A DNA stretch of 64,000 nucleotides. Source: Archivesica marissinica (taxonomy: Eukaryota; Mollusca; Bivalvia; Venerida; Vesicomyidae). The notes beneath the pieces were generated by a model that saw only the letters and a list, made by a program, of their open reading frames with translations, ran no database searches and was not told the DNA's origin. Of the stretch, positions 13,801-20,879 are shown piece by piece (within the stretch, counting starts at the first letter, position 1; every line of letters starts with the position of its first letter). The position numbers and the translations under genes are program-made. Location: the NCBI GenBank assembly GCA_014843695.1, contig CM026404.1, positions 82,260,628 to 82,324,627 of the forward strand, given 5' to 3'.

Positions 13801-16800
13801 ATTTGAATCAATGAACAGAACCTCTCTCTGTATTCCACACTTTCCTTAACCCATTTCATTCTGGATACCATTCAAACGGTATCTGCAAAGAACATAGAGC
13901 CAGATCAACCGCCACGGAACGTGCCGTCTGATCAGGATCTATGCTGTTTGCTATTCAGATGATCTTGCTAAGACACTTGGCTATGCAACAAACAACATAG
14001 ATCCTGATCAGCACGCAGCGTCACGCTGCGGCTGATCTGGATCTATGTTGTTTGCAAAAGCCTTTAAATATATCCAGAATGAAATGTGTTAATAACCTGT
14101 TAATAAAGCTTTTCTAACAATAATCTACAATGATCGAGTACAGATACAACAGAGGATATAGCGACCAACGATGACTGTCTATGGTAAAAACATCCCAATC
14201 TTCAATGTCAGTAAATTTATAGATTCAAATTTGTCTATTTCATATCAAACACCTGTTTTACATTTATGTGTTGCAATATATTGGTACCTCAAAGAAAACT
14301 GGGTACCATGAATTGTATATGCACTTAGATATGCAAGTATACTTTCAGAGGAAACAGGCGGCTACATATTAGGTGCAAAGCATGTCAGCTTTCCACAGAT
14401 GTTCTCCTCAGAGGATGGCACGATCAAGTCCGATAAAGAACTGAAGTCGTGTAAGTACAATGCATAGGTGTTACATTCTAGGTGCAAAGCAACGTCGGCT
14501 TTCCTCAGTTGTTCTCTGACAGATCTCTTGGATTTGTAGCGATCATCTTCCCTTGAGTTTCCTTTGACAGACATGAAGGGAGTTGCAGTGGTATCGATCA
14601 CCTTCCCTCGGTTGTTCTCTGACAGACATCTAGGGAGGCAGTGATACTGGTCACCTTCCAGCAGTTGTTCTCTGACAGACATCTAGGGAGGCAATGATAC
14701 TGGTCACCTTCCAGCAGTTGTTCTCTGACAGACATCTAGGGAGGTAGGGATACTGGTCACCTCCCAGCAGTTGTTCTCTGACAGACATCTAGGGAGGCAG
14801 TGATACTGGTCACCTTCCAGCAGTTGTTCTCTGACAGACATCTAGGGAGGCAGTGATACTGGTCACCTCCCAGCAGTTGTTCTCTGACAGACATCTAGGG
14901 AGGTAGTGATTCTGGTCACCTCCCAGCGGTTGTTCTCTGACAGACATCTAGGGAGGTAGTGATACTGGTCACCTTCCAGCAGTTGTTCTCTGACTCTGAC
15001 AGACATCTAGGGAGGTAGTGGTACTGGTCACCTTCCCTCGGTTGTTCTCTGACAGACATCTATGGAGGTAGTGATACTGGTCACCTTCCCTCGGTTGTTC
15101 TCTGACAGACATCTAGGGAGGTAGTGATACTGGTCACCTTCCAGCAGTTGTTCTCTGACAGACATCTAGGGAGGTAGTGATACTGGTCACCTTCCCTCGG
15201 TTGTTCTCTGACAGACATCTATGGAGGTAGTGATACTGGTCACCTCCCAGCAGTTGTTCTCTGACAGACATCTAGGGAGGTAGTGATACTGGTCACCTTC
15301 CCTCAGTTGTTCTCTGACAGACATCTAGGGAGGCAGTGATACTGGTCACCTTCCAGCAGTTGTTCTCTGACAGACATCTAGGGAGGTAGGGATACTGGTC
15401 ACCTTCCAGCAGTTGTTCTCTGACAGACATCTAGGGAGGTAGTGATACTGGTCACCTTCCAGCAGTTGTTCTCTGACAGACATCTAGGGAGGTAGTGATA
15501 CTGGTCACCTCCCAGCAGTTGTTCTCTGACAGACATCTAGGGAGGTAGTGATACTGGTCACCTCCCAGCAGTTGTTCTCTGACAGACATCTAGGGAGGTA
15601 GGGATACTGGTCACCTCCCAGCAGTTGTTCTCTGACAGACATCTAGGGAGGTAGTGATACTGGTCACCTCCCAGCAGTTGTTCTCTGACAGACATCTAGG
15701 GAGGCAATGATACTGGTCACCTTCCAGCAGTTGTTCTCTGACAGACATCTAGGGAGGTAGGGATACTGGTCACCTCCCAGCAGTTGTTCTCTGACAGACA
15801 TCTAGGGAGGTAGTGATACTGGTCACCTTCCAGCAGTTGTTCTCTGACAGACATCTAGGGAGGCAGTGATACTGGTCACCTCCCAGCAGTTGTTCTCTGA
15901 CAGACATCTAGGGAGGTAGGGATACTGGTCACCTCCCAGCAGTTGTTCTCTGACAGACATCTAGGGAGGTAGGGATACTGGTCACCTCCCAGCAGTTGTT
16001 CTCTGACAGACATCTAGGGAGGTAGTGATAGTGGTCACCTTCCCTCGGTTGTTCTCTGACAGACATCTAGGGAGGTAGTGATACTGGTCACCTTCCAGCA
16101 GTTGTTCTCTGACAGACATCTAGGGAGGTAGTGATACTGGTCACCTTCCCTCAGTTGTTCTCTGACAGACATCTAGGGAGGTAGGGATACTGGTCACCTC
16201 CCAGCAGATGTTCTCTGACAGACATCTAGGGAGGCAGTGATACTGGTCACCTTCCAGCAGTTGTTCTCTGTATTCGAATATTTGGACGTTCATACGAATA
16301 TTCCAATATTCCAATATTTGTTGCCATTCCTACGTTTTATTGCAATCACTTCATATATTCACTTCCATGGTTTTATTGCCTTGTCCCACTGAAATAACAG
16401 TGATCGGGGAGATATAACGGTACAATATTTTCAAAAATAATTTCTAGTTTTGTCATATTTTTGATTTAGTGTTTGATGAAGCTGGTGTAGATCTGAATCA
16501 ACCAATGGTAGCTGCATGTCTCCGAGGATTTACTGCTTGCGGAATTGCAGCAGCTGCTCAGATTCTTGGCAAAGAAAATGTTCCTGTTTACTACGTAAGT
16601 ATTATGCACTGTTAAATATGGAGGCCTCTCAGATGCCAGTGGACTGGACTGGACTGCACGGATGTGCAATAAAATAGAATTCCGCTTATCTGTCTGTATG
16701 TATAGTGAGTCTCAATTGTGTTCTAATAAGAGACATCTCTAATTTTCTATTACCTCCCTTGGCAGATAAAGTCTGATTTATTCCAAAATGTGAATAGGTC

Positions 16801-19018
16801 CTTTTAGTTAGAATTCTTTGTTTTTAGTGTTGTTCCCTAGCCAGGTGTTGTGGTATGATAAATGTGATTATATCCAAATCGTGTTAATTAACTGAAAACA
16901 TTCCTCTAGAAATAAGTACCCATTGCATATACTGTATGAGATATATCGAGATATTGTAATTTAAAACTCATAAGTAGCGATAGTGGAATAAAATTGCTAA
17001 CATGTTGTGCAAAGGAAACAACGATAAAAACAGAGGAAAACATTTAATAGGACCTATCTACTTTAGAGAGTATTCAGGGGCAGTAACTGACCGATGTCTC
17101 TCATTGTTTCATCTCTTGTCTCTTTTCATCCATTTAATATTTGTTTGCATGTGTATTTTACAAGTCGGATGGGGGATGGGTAATTTTTTTCCCTTGTTTT
17201 TTCTTCTATTTTCCCCATTATATTTTGTCTCATGTGTTTATCTTCCCATGGATTTTCATCACTTCTTATTTCATTCCCCCCCCCCAATTGTGTGACCAAG
17301 TCTGTACCATGACATACTTCAACACAAGATTAGAATTACTAACTTATTGGTAGAGAATTGATTTCGCTGCATATTCAGGCACTGTCCCACTGTGGGGCGC
17401 CATTTATATTCCTCCTGATCATTATTCTAATCAGTATCTGAACATCATCTGCAACATCTAATGGATCCATCTAATTACCTTGCAATCCATGAAATGATTG
17501 AGCTTATACATCACACAAGTGGAACCTCAATAGGACAATGTGCTATGTATCACCCCCTCCCCCATCTTCACCATTGTAGGTTCAAATCCCACTGGTGATG
17601 TCAAATGATTTCATGTGAGGAAGCTATCCAGCTGGCCTGCGGTAGGTTGTTCTACCTGGGTGCTCGTTCATGCCTGCAGCAATACACTGAGGGCCACCCT
17701 GGGTCTTTCTCCACCAATAACAGCTGGAGAGTTTCCGTATGACCTAAGCTGCTGTTGTGAGACCACTTTCCTGTTGGGCCATGCTAAAAGCATTTTAGCC
17801 TATATTGAAATAACATCAACTAATTGTTTACATATTATAATGAAATATATTTGTTAAATACATGTACGCATGCAATGAGTGCAGTAGTTAGCATTGTATT
17901 CACTTCTCACCTGTGCAACCCGGGTTTACTCCCCAGCACCAGTGCAACCTGGGTTTACTCCCCAGCACCAGTGCAACCCGGGTTTACTCCCCAGCACCAG
18001 TGCAACCTGGGTTTACTCCCCAGCACCAGTGCAACCCGGGTTTACTCCACAGCACTAGTGCAACCCGGATTTACTCCCCAGCACCAGTACAACCCGGATT
18101 TACTCCCCAGCAACAGTGCAACCCGGGTTTACTCCCCAGCATCTGTGCAACTCAGATTTACTTTGTTTATTCATATTTTATTTGCTATTTTACATATATA
18201 GTACATATAGACTTAACATTCATTATATGTGATAAAATGCAAAATGGGTTGGGCAACAAGTTCTAGCAACATTAGTAAACTGCCCTCCCCAACTCGGATT
18301 TACTCCCCAGCACCTGTGCAACCCGGGTTTACTCCCCAGCACCAGTGCAACCCGGATTTACTCCCCAGCAACAGTGCAACCCGGGTTTACTCCCCAGCAT
18401 CAGTGTAACCTGGTTTTACTCCCCAGCACCAGTGCAACCCGGGTTTACTCCCCAGCACCAGTGCAACCCAGATTTACTCCCCAGCACCAGTGCATCCCGG
18501 GTTTACTCCCCAGCATCAGTGTAACCTGGTTTTACTCCCCAGCACCAGTGCAACCCGGATTTACTCCCCAGCACCAGTGCAACCCGGATTTACTCCCCAG
18601 CACTTGTGCAACCCGGGTTTACTCTGCAGCACCAGTGCAACTCGGATTTACTCCCCAGCACCAGTGCAACCCGGATTTACTCCCCAGCAACAGTGCAACC
18701 CGAGTTTACTTCCCAGCACCAGTGCAACCCGGGTTTACTCCCCAGCACCAGTGCAACCCGGGTTTACTCCTCAGTATGCTAAAATATGAGATGGTACAGA
18801 AGCTGCCAGATTGGACAGGTGGATTTTATCTTGGTAATTTGGTTTCTTCACACACAAATGACCATAGGTATGCTTTCATCAGACAAATATAAGTTGCTAG
18901 AACTAGTTTCACTATCATTGTGTATATGAAATAAAAATTTCATTTTCAGGGGTCATGGGAAGAGTTTGGTCAGAGAGCACCTGTTGGATTCAAAGGAAAG
19001 GTCAAGCCAAAGTCCTGA
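1687..19018 (+). CDS. MPST-like: Sulfurtransferase gene 1 (MPST/rhodanese family), seven coding exons
   Basis: Coding segments are 1687-1844, 4739-4934, 9606-9701, 11925-12054, 14349-14450, 16470-16594 and 18950-19018, all with GT-AG introns, encoding 291 residues (human MPST is about 297). The family transfers sulfane sulfur from 3-mercaptopyruvate or thiosulfate to thiol or cyanide acceptors through a cysteine persulfide. The protein shows two rhodanese domains: an N-terminal one with VSTNWL (10-15), LRVLDTS (31-37), GHIPQS (54-59), YDRFGPLSAYRTWW and LDGGLRKW, and a C-terminal one with DAR (182-184) and the active-site loop CLRGFT (Cys244). GSWEEF follows in the last exon. There is no obvious mitochondrial presequence. 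The second substrate-binding arginine region (GRFRG in human MPST) and the C-terminal GHIPGA-like motif are not conserved, so substrate preference is uncertain. The introns total more than 16 kb and are full of tandem arrays. Gene 2 is its paralogue, in opposite orientation. Confidence 0.9.
1902..1930. repeat. (TTTG)n microsatellite
   Basis: Six to seven uninterrupted GTTT units lie in intron 1, at the edge of the SINE that contains the 29-bp array. Confidence 0.85.
1935..4140 (-). mobile_element. tRNA-derived SINE family 4 copy split by a 29-bp array
   Basis: Read on the - strand, 4140 to about 3985 has a tRNA-like head (GGCCGAGTGGTTATGGTC, then a B-box-like GTTTCGAACCC) followed by GCTATCCAGTTGGCGTGTGG and GGGTGCTTGT. 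This matches the SINE parts at 17570-17790 and 21880-22060. At the other end, 1985-1935 reads GGAAAGTTGCCATTGTGACC, which matches the 3' part of the same SINE. The two halves are separated by the 29-bp array, so the array sits inside the element. Confidence 0.65.
1990..3985. repeat. 29-bp tandem array (about 69 copies) in intron 1 of gene 1
   Basis: The unit contains CCCCATGTGTCCCTCCAGCA followed by TGGGCAAGG, with variants such as TAAACCAGA in the last part and occasional shortened units. Because 29 is not a multiple of three and the unit lacks stops in several frames, long open frames appear on both strands. These are repeat translations, not genes. Confidence 0.95.
4160..4330. repeat. Possible partial TACAGTC-ended MITE
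   Basis: The segment starts GTACAGTCAAACGTGTCTGT, resembling the ends of the TACAGTC-type MITEs elsewhere in the window, but I could not find a clear matching right end. It is probably a truncated or diverged copy. Confidence 0.3.
4333..4550 (-). mobile_element. tRNA-derived SINE family 2, diverged copy
   Basis: On the + strand it reads AATTTATTTTAGCTTGATTG at the tail, then ACCTCATTCTTGATGGAATC, and ends near GGTGCTCGAACTCACAACCG (B box on the - strand). The same arrangement occurs at 9739-9960, 12560-12780, 46815-47033 and, split by a MITE, 60409-60860. Confidence 0.65.
4739..4934 (+). CDS. MPST-like: Gene 1 coding exon 2 (residues 53-118)
   Basis: The acceptor is GATTGCAG|G at 4738. The first base completes the split Leu codon, then the exon reads GHIPQSVHFDLFKC and onwards to GVWPDTHVVAYDRFGPLSAY and RTWWLFR, the middle of the first rhodanese domain. 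The donor AGG|GTAACG after 4934 is phase 0. By my count 44 of 65 full codons match exon 2 of gene 2. The last 57 bases belong to a triplicated 107-bp unit. Confidence 0.92.
4878..5199. repeat. 107-bp triplication spanning exon 2 end, splice donor and SINE tail
   Basis: GTGGCATATGACAGATTCGG begins at 4878, 4985 and 5092. Each unit holds the last 57 bases of exon 2, a CAGG|GTAACG donor (at 4935, 5042 and 5149) and about 50 bases matching the tail of the adjacent SINE. Units 2 and 3 have no acceptor of their own, so they are exon fragments with intact donors. The unit length is not a multiple of three. Confidence 0.93.
4941..5410 (-). mobile_element. tRNA-derived SINE family 3 inserted next to the exon 2 donor
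   Basis: On the - strand the region from about 5400 back to 5160 has a tRNA-like head (AACCCGGGTTCGATCTTCGG), GACAGGTGGGTTTTCTCTGG and a tail ending GTTGTAAAATAAATAACG. The homologous element at 50280-50530 has the same order. The tail begins within about ten bases of the exon 2 splice donor and takes part in the 107-bp triplication. Confidence 0.75.
5542..5785 (+). mobile_element. piggyBac-like MITE A (TTAA-flanked)
   Basis: The element begins TTAACCCATTCAACACCAAG and ends TGGTGTTGAAAGGGTTAA: inverted termini starting CCC next to a TTAA on each side, as in piggyBac-type elements. It has an internal palindrome (GACGGCTCGTCACGAGCCGG). Other copies are at 19567-19807, 35059-35299 and 60572-60812. 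There is no transposase, so it is non-autonomous. Confidence 0.8.
5900..6109. mobile_element. MITE E-type remnant
   Basis: The segment contains ACAACATAGATCCAGTTC, CAGCATAGAGCCTGATCAGG and TCTGGCTCTATGCTGTG and ends with GTATAAGGGTTAA. These are the internal and terminal sequences shared by the family that gave rise to the 54-bp array at 10-11.7 kb. Confidence 0.55.
6106..6310. repeat. MITE A fragment plus 61-bp direct duplication
   Basis: 6106-6180 is the reversed end of MITE A (TTAACCCTTTCAACACCACA, then the TCCAGATGAGCCGGCTCATG palindrome half). It runs into two tandem copies (from 6181 and 6242) of a 61-bp segment starting GCTGATTAAGTGTGATACTA. Confidence 0.7.
6395..6718. repeat. 45-bp array with ATCTATCTAAA core
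   Basis: About five copies of a 45-bp unit (TTCAATAAAATCTATCTAAA, ATCTATCTATCTATATGACC, TTTTG) lie here, flanked by shorter ATCTATCTAAA runs. An open frame of 15-residue period is a by-product. It lies in intron 2 of gene 1. Confidence 0.9.
6720..7150. other. Intron 2 sequence without recognised features
   Basis: AT-rich intron sequence. I see no array, transposon end or conserved protein segment. Confidence 0.5.
7156..8245 (+). mobile_element. TTAA-type MITE D with two internal tandem expansions
   Basis: The left end reads AACCCTTTCCCTCATAGAAG and the right end CTCTATGAAGGAAAGGGTTAA, which are inverted termini. A shorter, less expanded copy is at 34345-34820. In the left half an 88-bp terminal segment is repeated about four times (starts 7158, 7246, 7334, 7418). 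In the right half a 120-bp segment is repeated six times. Confidence 0.75.
7500..8240. repeat. 120-bp tandem array, six nearly identical copies
   Basis: The unit starts AATCTCTATGAAGTCCCAGT and ends TATATTAACCTA. Copies from 7620 to about 8180 are almost letter-for-letter identical, which implies recent amplification or homogenisation. The homologous segment in the second MITE D copy (34440-34800) has three more diverged units of about 116 bp. Confidence 0.95.
8405..8597. repeat. 18-bp array inside a TACAGTC-type MITE remnant
   Basis: About eight units of CTCTATTAAACAGCCAAC lie between AAACCTGTGTTAATGGTCAC and unrelated sequence. TATTAAACAGCCA is the subterminal motif of the MITEs at 19255-19483 and 34078-34252, so the array grew from one of these. 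It produces short open frames with a six-residue period. Confidence 0.8.
8952..9121 (-). pseudogene. Non-LTR retrotransposon RT ORF C-terminus, frameshifted remnant
   Basis: On the - strand 9121 onwards encodes FKRSNILARRGNSLKLCKPT, then after a frameshift a segment with FSIRIVNSWNDLPDRVVSGN followed by SVNSLKPD and a stop at 8954-8952. The pattern of a basic stretch followed by W-N-x-L-P-x-x-V is the C-terminal signature of CR1/Jockey-type reverse transcriptase ORFs. The reverse transcriptase domain itself is missing. Confidence 0.6.
9130..9600. other. Intron 2 sequence without recognised features
   Basis: No tandem array or conserved protein was seen. A TGTTTTTCTGCTCTTGTTTA pyrimidine-rich tract near 9590 leads into the exon 3 acceptor. 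Confidence 0.5.
9606..9701 (+). CDS. MPST-like: Gene 1 coding exon 3 (residues 119-150)
   Basis: The acceptor TCTGTAG ends at 9605 and the donor GAG|GTAGGA follows 9701; both are phase 0. The 32 codons read AFGHKNISVLDGGLRKWVDD and then GIEVTTDEPEVE. This matches the AFGHHAVSLLDGGLRHW region of mammalian MPST, at the end of the first rhodanese domain. Gene 2 exon 3 is also exactly 96 bp. Confidence 0.93.
9739..9960 (-). mobile_element. tRNA-derived SINE family 2
   Basis: On the - strand: a head with GTGATAGTGCAGTGGTAGCG, a B box GGAGTTCGAGCCCCGCTG, a body with CCTTAGGCAAGGCATTTAAA, and a tail TCGAGAGTGATTAATATAAG followed by TTCGCAATCGAGCTAAAATA. It starts 37 bases after the exon 3 donor of gene 1. 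Confidence 0.8.
9965..11695. repeat. 54-bp array (about 31 copies) grown from a MITE E core
   Basis: The unit contains GTAGAGGTAAAACACAGCAT, CTGATCAGGCTCTATGCTGT and TTGCTATT(T/C). The array begins in a normal MITE E stretch (TTGCAAACAGCATAGAGCCA, then GATCAGACGGCACAGAGCAT). The same GATCAGGCTCTATGCTGTTT core occurs singly in the MITEs at 20630, 33000, 35600 and 50150. As 54 is a multiple of three, an open frame of 18-residue period runs across it. It fills intron 3 of gene 1. Confidence 0.92.
11925..12054 (+). CDS. MPST-like: Gene 1 coding exon 4 (residues 151-194)
   Basis: The acceptor TATTTCAG ends at 11924 and the donor TGTG|GTAAGC follows 12054, phase 1. It encodes RSDFVCKLDKNLIRTYEDIH, then QIVDARPVDHPSVEC. 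LIRTYEDI and VDAR correspond to FIKTYEDI and VDSR of mammalian MPST. The second arginine of the substrate site (GRFRG in MPST) has no counterpart. Sixteen of 43 residues match gene 2, much fewer than in exon 2. Confidence 0.92.
12360..12425. repeat. Fragment of the 1015-type interspersed repeat
   Basis: CATGCCCCCCGGACCCCACT followed by TTTGCCTCAGTTGAAATTTG resembles the right part of the repeat at 38500-38580 and 1150-1190. Confidence 0.4.
12560..12780 (-). mobile_element. tRNA-derived SINE family 2
   Basis: Full-length-looking copy: tail AAATTTATTTTTTTAGCTCG on the + strand, body CCTTGCCTAAGGGCACAATC, B box as GGGGCTCGAACTCCGGACC, and head ending GCGCTATCACAACTTTCTT. It lies in intron 4 of gene 1. 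Confidence 0.8.
12782..12900. repeat. Repeat shared with 62446-62550
   Basis: TTCTATTACTGCCCATCAAT followed by GAGGTCAATCCGTTGTGGCA and TTTCCTGGGTAAGAA aligns with 62446-62550. The class is unknown. Confidence 0.45.
13200..13500. other. Intron 4 sequence without recognised features
   Basis: A 74-codon open frame starts at 13299 but shows no recognisable protein and no splice context. I regard it as chance. Confidence 0.4.
13535..13660. repeat. Short array, about 27 bp, four to five copies
   Basis: GAATTCATAAGGTCATATTT followed by (T/C)CAT recurs four times with growing divergence at the right end. Confidence 0.75.
13846..14092. mobile_element. TTAA-type MITE B
   Basis: The ends are TTAACCCATTTCATTCTGGA and CCAGAATGAAATGTGTTAA, inverted and TTAA-flanked. 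The interior holds AACATAGAGCCAGATCAACC and the palindromic CAGCGTCACGCTG. A second copy is at 40553-40798. It lies in intron 4 of gene 1. Confidence 0.8.
14349..14450 (+). CDS. MPST-like: Gene 1 coding exon 5 (residues 194-228)
   Basis: The acceptor CTTTCAG ends at 14348 and the donor TCGT|GTAAGT follows 14450; phase 1 on both sides. It encodes EETGGYILGAKHVSFPQMFS then EDGTIKSDKELKS, equivalent to the EPGHIPGTVNIPFTDFL region of MPST, but the GHIPG motif is degenerate. Part of this exon (from TACATATTAGGTGCAAAGCA on) is the apparent ancestor of the array that follows. Confidence 0.9.
14465..14600. repeat. Partial duplicate of exon 5 at the head of the 53-bp array
   Basis: TTACATTCTAGGTGCAAAGC, then GTCGGCTTTCCTCAGTTGTTC, aligns with CTACATATTAGGTGCAAAGC, then GTCAGCTTTCCACAGATGTTC of exon 5 over about 50 bases with few mismatches and one indel. 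From here CTTCCCTCGGTTGTTCTCTG and later units follow. Confidence 0.75.
14590..16272. repeat. 53-bp array (about 32 copies) in intron 5 of gene 1
   Basis: The unit contains TCACCTTCCAGCAGTTGTTC, TCTGACAGACATCTAGGGAG and GTAGTGATACTGG, with two main variants (TTCCAGCAG or TCCCAGCAG versus TTCCCTCGG). The TTCC.CAG.TGTTCTCT part corresponds to SFPQMFS of exon 5. Confidence 0.95.
16470..16594 (+). CDS. MPST-like: Gene 1 coding exon 6 with catalytic Cys244 (residues 228-269)
   Basis: The acceptor GATTTAG ends at 16469 and the donor TAC|GTAAGT follows 16594, leaving phase 0. It encodes LFDEAGVDLNQPMVAACLRG then FTACGIAAAAQILGKENVPVYY. PMVAAC aligns with PLVATC of MPST, and the loop reads C-L-R-G-F-T, where MPST has CGSGVT and TST has CRKGVT. 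Confidence 0.92.
16700..17560. other. Intron 6 sequence without recognised features
   Basis: AT-rich unique-looking sequence. A 97-codon open frame from 17002 is hydrophobic and pyrimidine-driven, with no recognisable domain, so I do not call it a gene. Confidence 0.5.
17570..17790 (+). mobile_element. tRNA-derived SINE family 4
   Basis: Starts around a B box (GGTTCAAATCCCACTGG), then TTTCATGTGAGGAAGCTATC, GGTTGTTCTACCTGGGTGCT, TCTTTCTCCACCAATAACAG, ending near GACCTAAGCTGCTGTTGTG. This unexpanded copy shows the parent context of the 71-bp satellite. Confidence 0.75.
17870..18900 (+). mobile_element. SINE family 3 copy whose tRNA promoter region became an array
   Basis: Before the array, 17878-17915 reads AGTGCAGTAGTTAGCATTGT and CTTCTCACCTGTGCAACCCG, a tRNA-like head. 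After it, 18785-18880 reads GATGGTACAGAAGCTGCCAG, ATTGGACAGGTGGATTTTAT and CACACACAAATGACCATAGG. This matches the body of the family 3 SINE at 50340-50460. The array in between repeats the B-box segment. Confidence 0.75.
17905..18775. repeat. 29-bp array of the SINE B-box region
   Basis: The unit is CCAGTGCAACCCGGGTTTAC followed by TCCCCAGCA. There are about nine copies at 17905-18160, an interruption of about 140 bp (18160-18290), then about 16 copies to 18775. The AACCCGGGTTTACTCC core corresponds to the AACCCAGGTTCAATTCTC B-box region at 50327-50345. It lies in intron 6 of gene 1. Confidence 0.92.
18950..19018 (+). CDS. MPST-like: Gene 1 terminal coding exon 7 (residues 270-291)
   Basis: The acceptor ATTTTCAG ends at 18949, phase 0. 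The exon encodes GSWEEFGQRAPVGFKGKVKP, then KS and TGA at 19016-19018. GSWxEW is the conserved segment following the active site in MPST and TST (GSWVEWYMRA in rat). The start of the 3' untranslated region follows at once. No polyadenylation signal is convincing before the MITEs at 19255. Confidence 0.93.
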   Translation, partial: GSWEEFGQRAPVGFKGKVKPKS

Positions 19019-19254
19019 TAGATGTACAAGAAACATTGTATGATTTCATACTCTATAACCAAGTGGCTAACAACATGTACATCTAATGTGATAATCAAGA
19101 AAGATGTACTTGATAGAAGTGAAGTGTACTCGTCCTATTTGTGCATGTCATCAGTTTGGGCACCATCGTGGATTCTTTAGCCACCCCGAATATCTACCGT
19201 GGGGATAGCATGACAGGTTCTGGGAGAGATACATGTTCTTACAAGAAACAACAT

Positions 19255-19483
19255 ACAGTCAACCCTGTATTAAGCAGCCATCCAAGGGAATCACAGAAAG
19301 TGGCTGCTTAGCACAGTGAGGTAACATGTATAATAAAACAGCATGTTGGGAATATGGAAAGTGGCTGCTTAGCACAGCGAGGTAACATGTATAATAAAAC
19401 AGCATGTTGGGAATATGGAAATTGGCTGCTTAATACAGGTTGGCTGCTTAATAGAAGTTATCACTAACACAGGTTTGACTGTA
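19255..19483 (+). mobile_element. TACAGTC-ended MITE (pogo/Tigger-like)
   Basis: Begins TACAGTCAACCCTGTATTAA and ends ACACAGGTTTGACTGTA, with inverted termini beginning CAGTC and TA on each side. The interior has tandem GTGGCTGCTTAGCACAG(T/C)G segments. Relatives are at 34078-34252 and 47318-47482, and fragments seed the 18-bp and 62-bp arrays. Confidence 0.7.
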
Positions 19484-19489
19484 TGTTGT

Positions 19490-19825
19490 TATATTAAACA
19501 TTTGCCCTCTATTAAACAGCCACCTGTGCTAAGAAGTCACTTTCTGGGATTCCATTGGCTGGCTGCTTAACCCATTCAACACCAAGTAACTGACATGGAC
19601 TGGTCCATGATATTCTTAAACCAATAAATGAATCAGAAAATCACATTTGGACAAGTTCATTTATCAAAATGGGTAATTATGTCTAAAAATAGTAATATTA
19701 TTGGCAAAAAGTGCAGATCCTGATGAGACGGCTCGTCACGAGCCGGCTCATCTGGATCTACACTTTTTGTAAGCCTATTTAGAGGTCTGTGGTGTTGAAA
19801 GGGTTAAGACCGTTTTGACTGTAAA
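19490..19825 (-). mobile_element. Second TACAGTC-type MITE, with MITE A nested inside (19567-19807)
   Basis: CTCTATTAAACAGCCACCTG leads to GGCTGGCTGCTTAA, which is interrupted by a complete MITE A (TTAACCCATTCAACACCAAG to TGTTGAAAGGGTTAA). It resumes as GACCGTTTTGACTGTA. The TTAA at the insertion point is duplicated, as expected for piggyBac-type insertion. Confidence 0.8.
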
Positions 19826-19886
19826 TTGCTCAACATAGTAATAGATGGCTGCTTAATAGAGAGCAAATGTATAATAAAACAACATA

Positions 19887-20600
19887 CAGTCTACATCCGT
19901 TATGTCGATTTTCCGTTGGACCGAACAAAATACTTCAACATAACCGAAGATTGACATAACAGATATTGACCATATTTCCCCAAGATGTTGTTTCCCGTAG
20001 CGCACAAGCCTTGCCCGTCTTACATGTGTCCCATAATAAATTATGTTCCAAGTTGTCATTGTCAGTTATAGCTGCAACATGATAAAAAAAACACTGTAGT
20101 ATCGTATTGAATATTCATTAAATGCAATACATACATGTAAATAACATTTATGTACGACACATGTGATCAAAAATGTACAGTGCATTGATGGTGTAATAAT
20201 AAACTGATACTCGATTAAATAGTCTGCTGTATTCTCTTTAATTTAAACATGCCATTTTGCACGAAGTATTGGCAAGTTAAAGTTTAATGTCAAAACAAAA
20301 TGGTTAATTATTATGATGAGCCATTTATCCAGGTATTTGGTTAATTGCCGATAAATGTGTACCTGTAGTGAACATATTGTAATTACTGTCACAGTAAACA
20401 GTGTCAACTATCTGTATTGATTGTTTACACAGGCATGGCGATACGTCTTTGATCAGGTAAATTTGCCGAATGAAAGTCGCACTTCGGACTTCGCCGCCAA
20501 GCTGACGCTTTGACATAACGGGTGTGAAATACTGTGTATTTATACAGAAGGATCCAATGTATAAATTTGATATAACGATAAATTTGACTTAGCGAAGTTT
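19887..20600. mobile_element. MITE F-type repeat (CTACATCCGTTATGTCGA ends), rearranged
   Basis: Starts TACAGTCTACATCCGTTATG and has internal GACCGAACAAAATACTTCAA. Similar reversed sequence (GCTTTGACATAACGGGTGTG) appears near 20510 and AATTTGACTTAGCGAAG near 20580. The middle (20060-20480) is unrelated, probably an insertion or a diverged long copy. Confidence 0.5.
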
Positions 20601-20614
20601 GAGCCTGAACAGAC

Positions 20615-20830
20615 GCATATGATATGATGTTCTGTGAACATTCTGTGCCGTCTGATCTGGCTCTATGCTGTTTGCAAAAGCAACTTTAGTTGTGATTAGC
20701 ATTTTACGGGTTAACCTTTTCCTACGTAGATGCGCCCCTCGGCACCATTTCCAATACCGCACACACACCGACACATAGTAGTGAAACAAATGAACACCCA
20801 TAATAATGTCTGAATAATATAGATCATACA
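20615..20830. mobile_element. MITE E fragment and diverged MITE D fragment
   Basis: TTCTGTGCCGTCTGATCTGG and GGCTCTATGCTGTTTGCAAA belong to the MITE E core. TTAACCTTTTCCTACGTAGA and CACCATTTCCAATACCGCAC resemble the left part of MITE D at low identity. Confidence 0.45.
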
Positions 20831-20879
20831 ATTCATAATTTCTATCGTGCTGCTGCGAGTGCTTGTCCAGTTTTATCAC

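Noticed and set aside
17002..17295. 97-codon hydrophobic frame in intron 6 of gene 1
   Set aside because: The hydrophobicity follows from pyrimidine-rich DNA. There is no domain, and it lies in an intron between well-supported exons.
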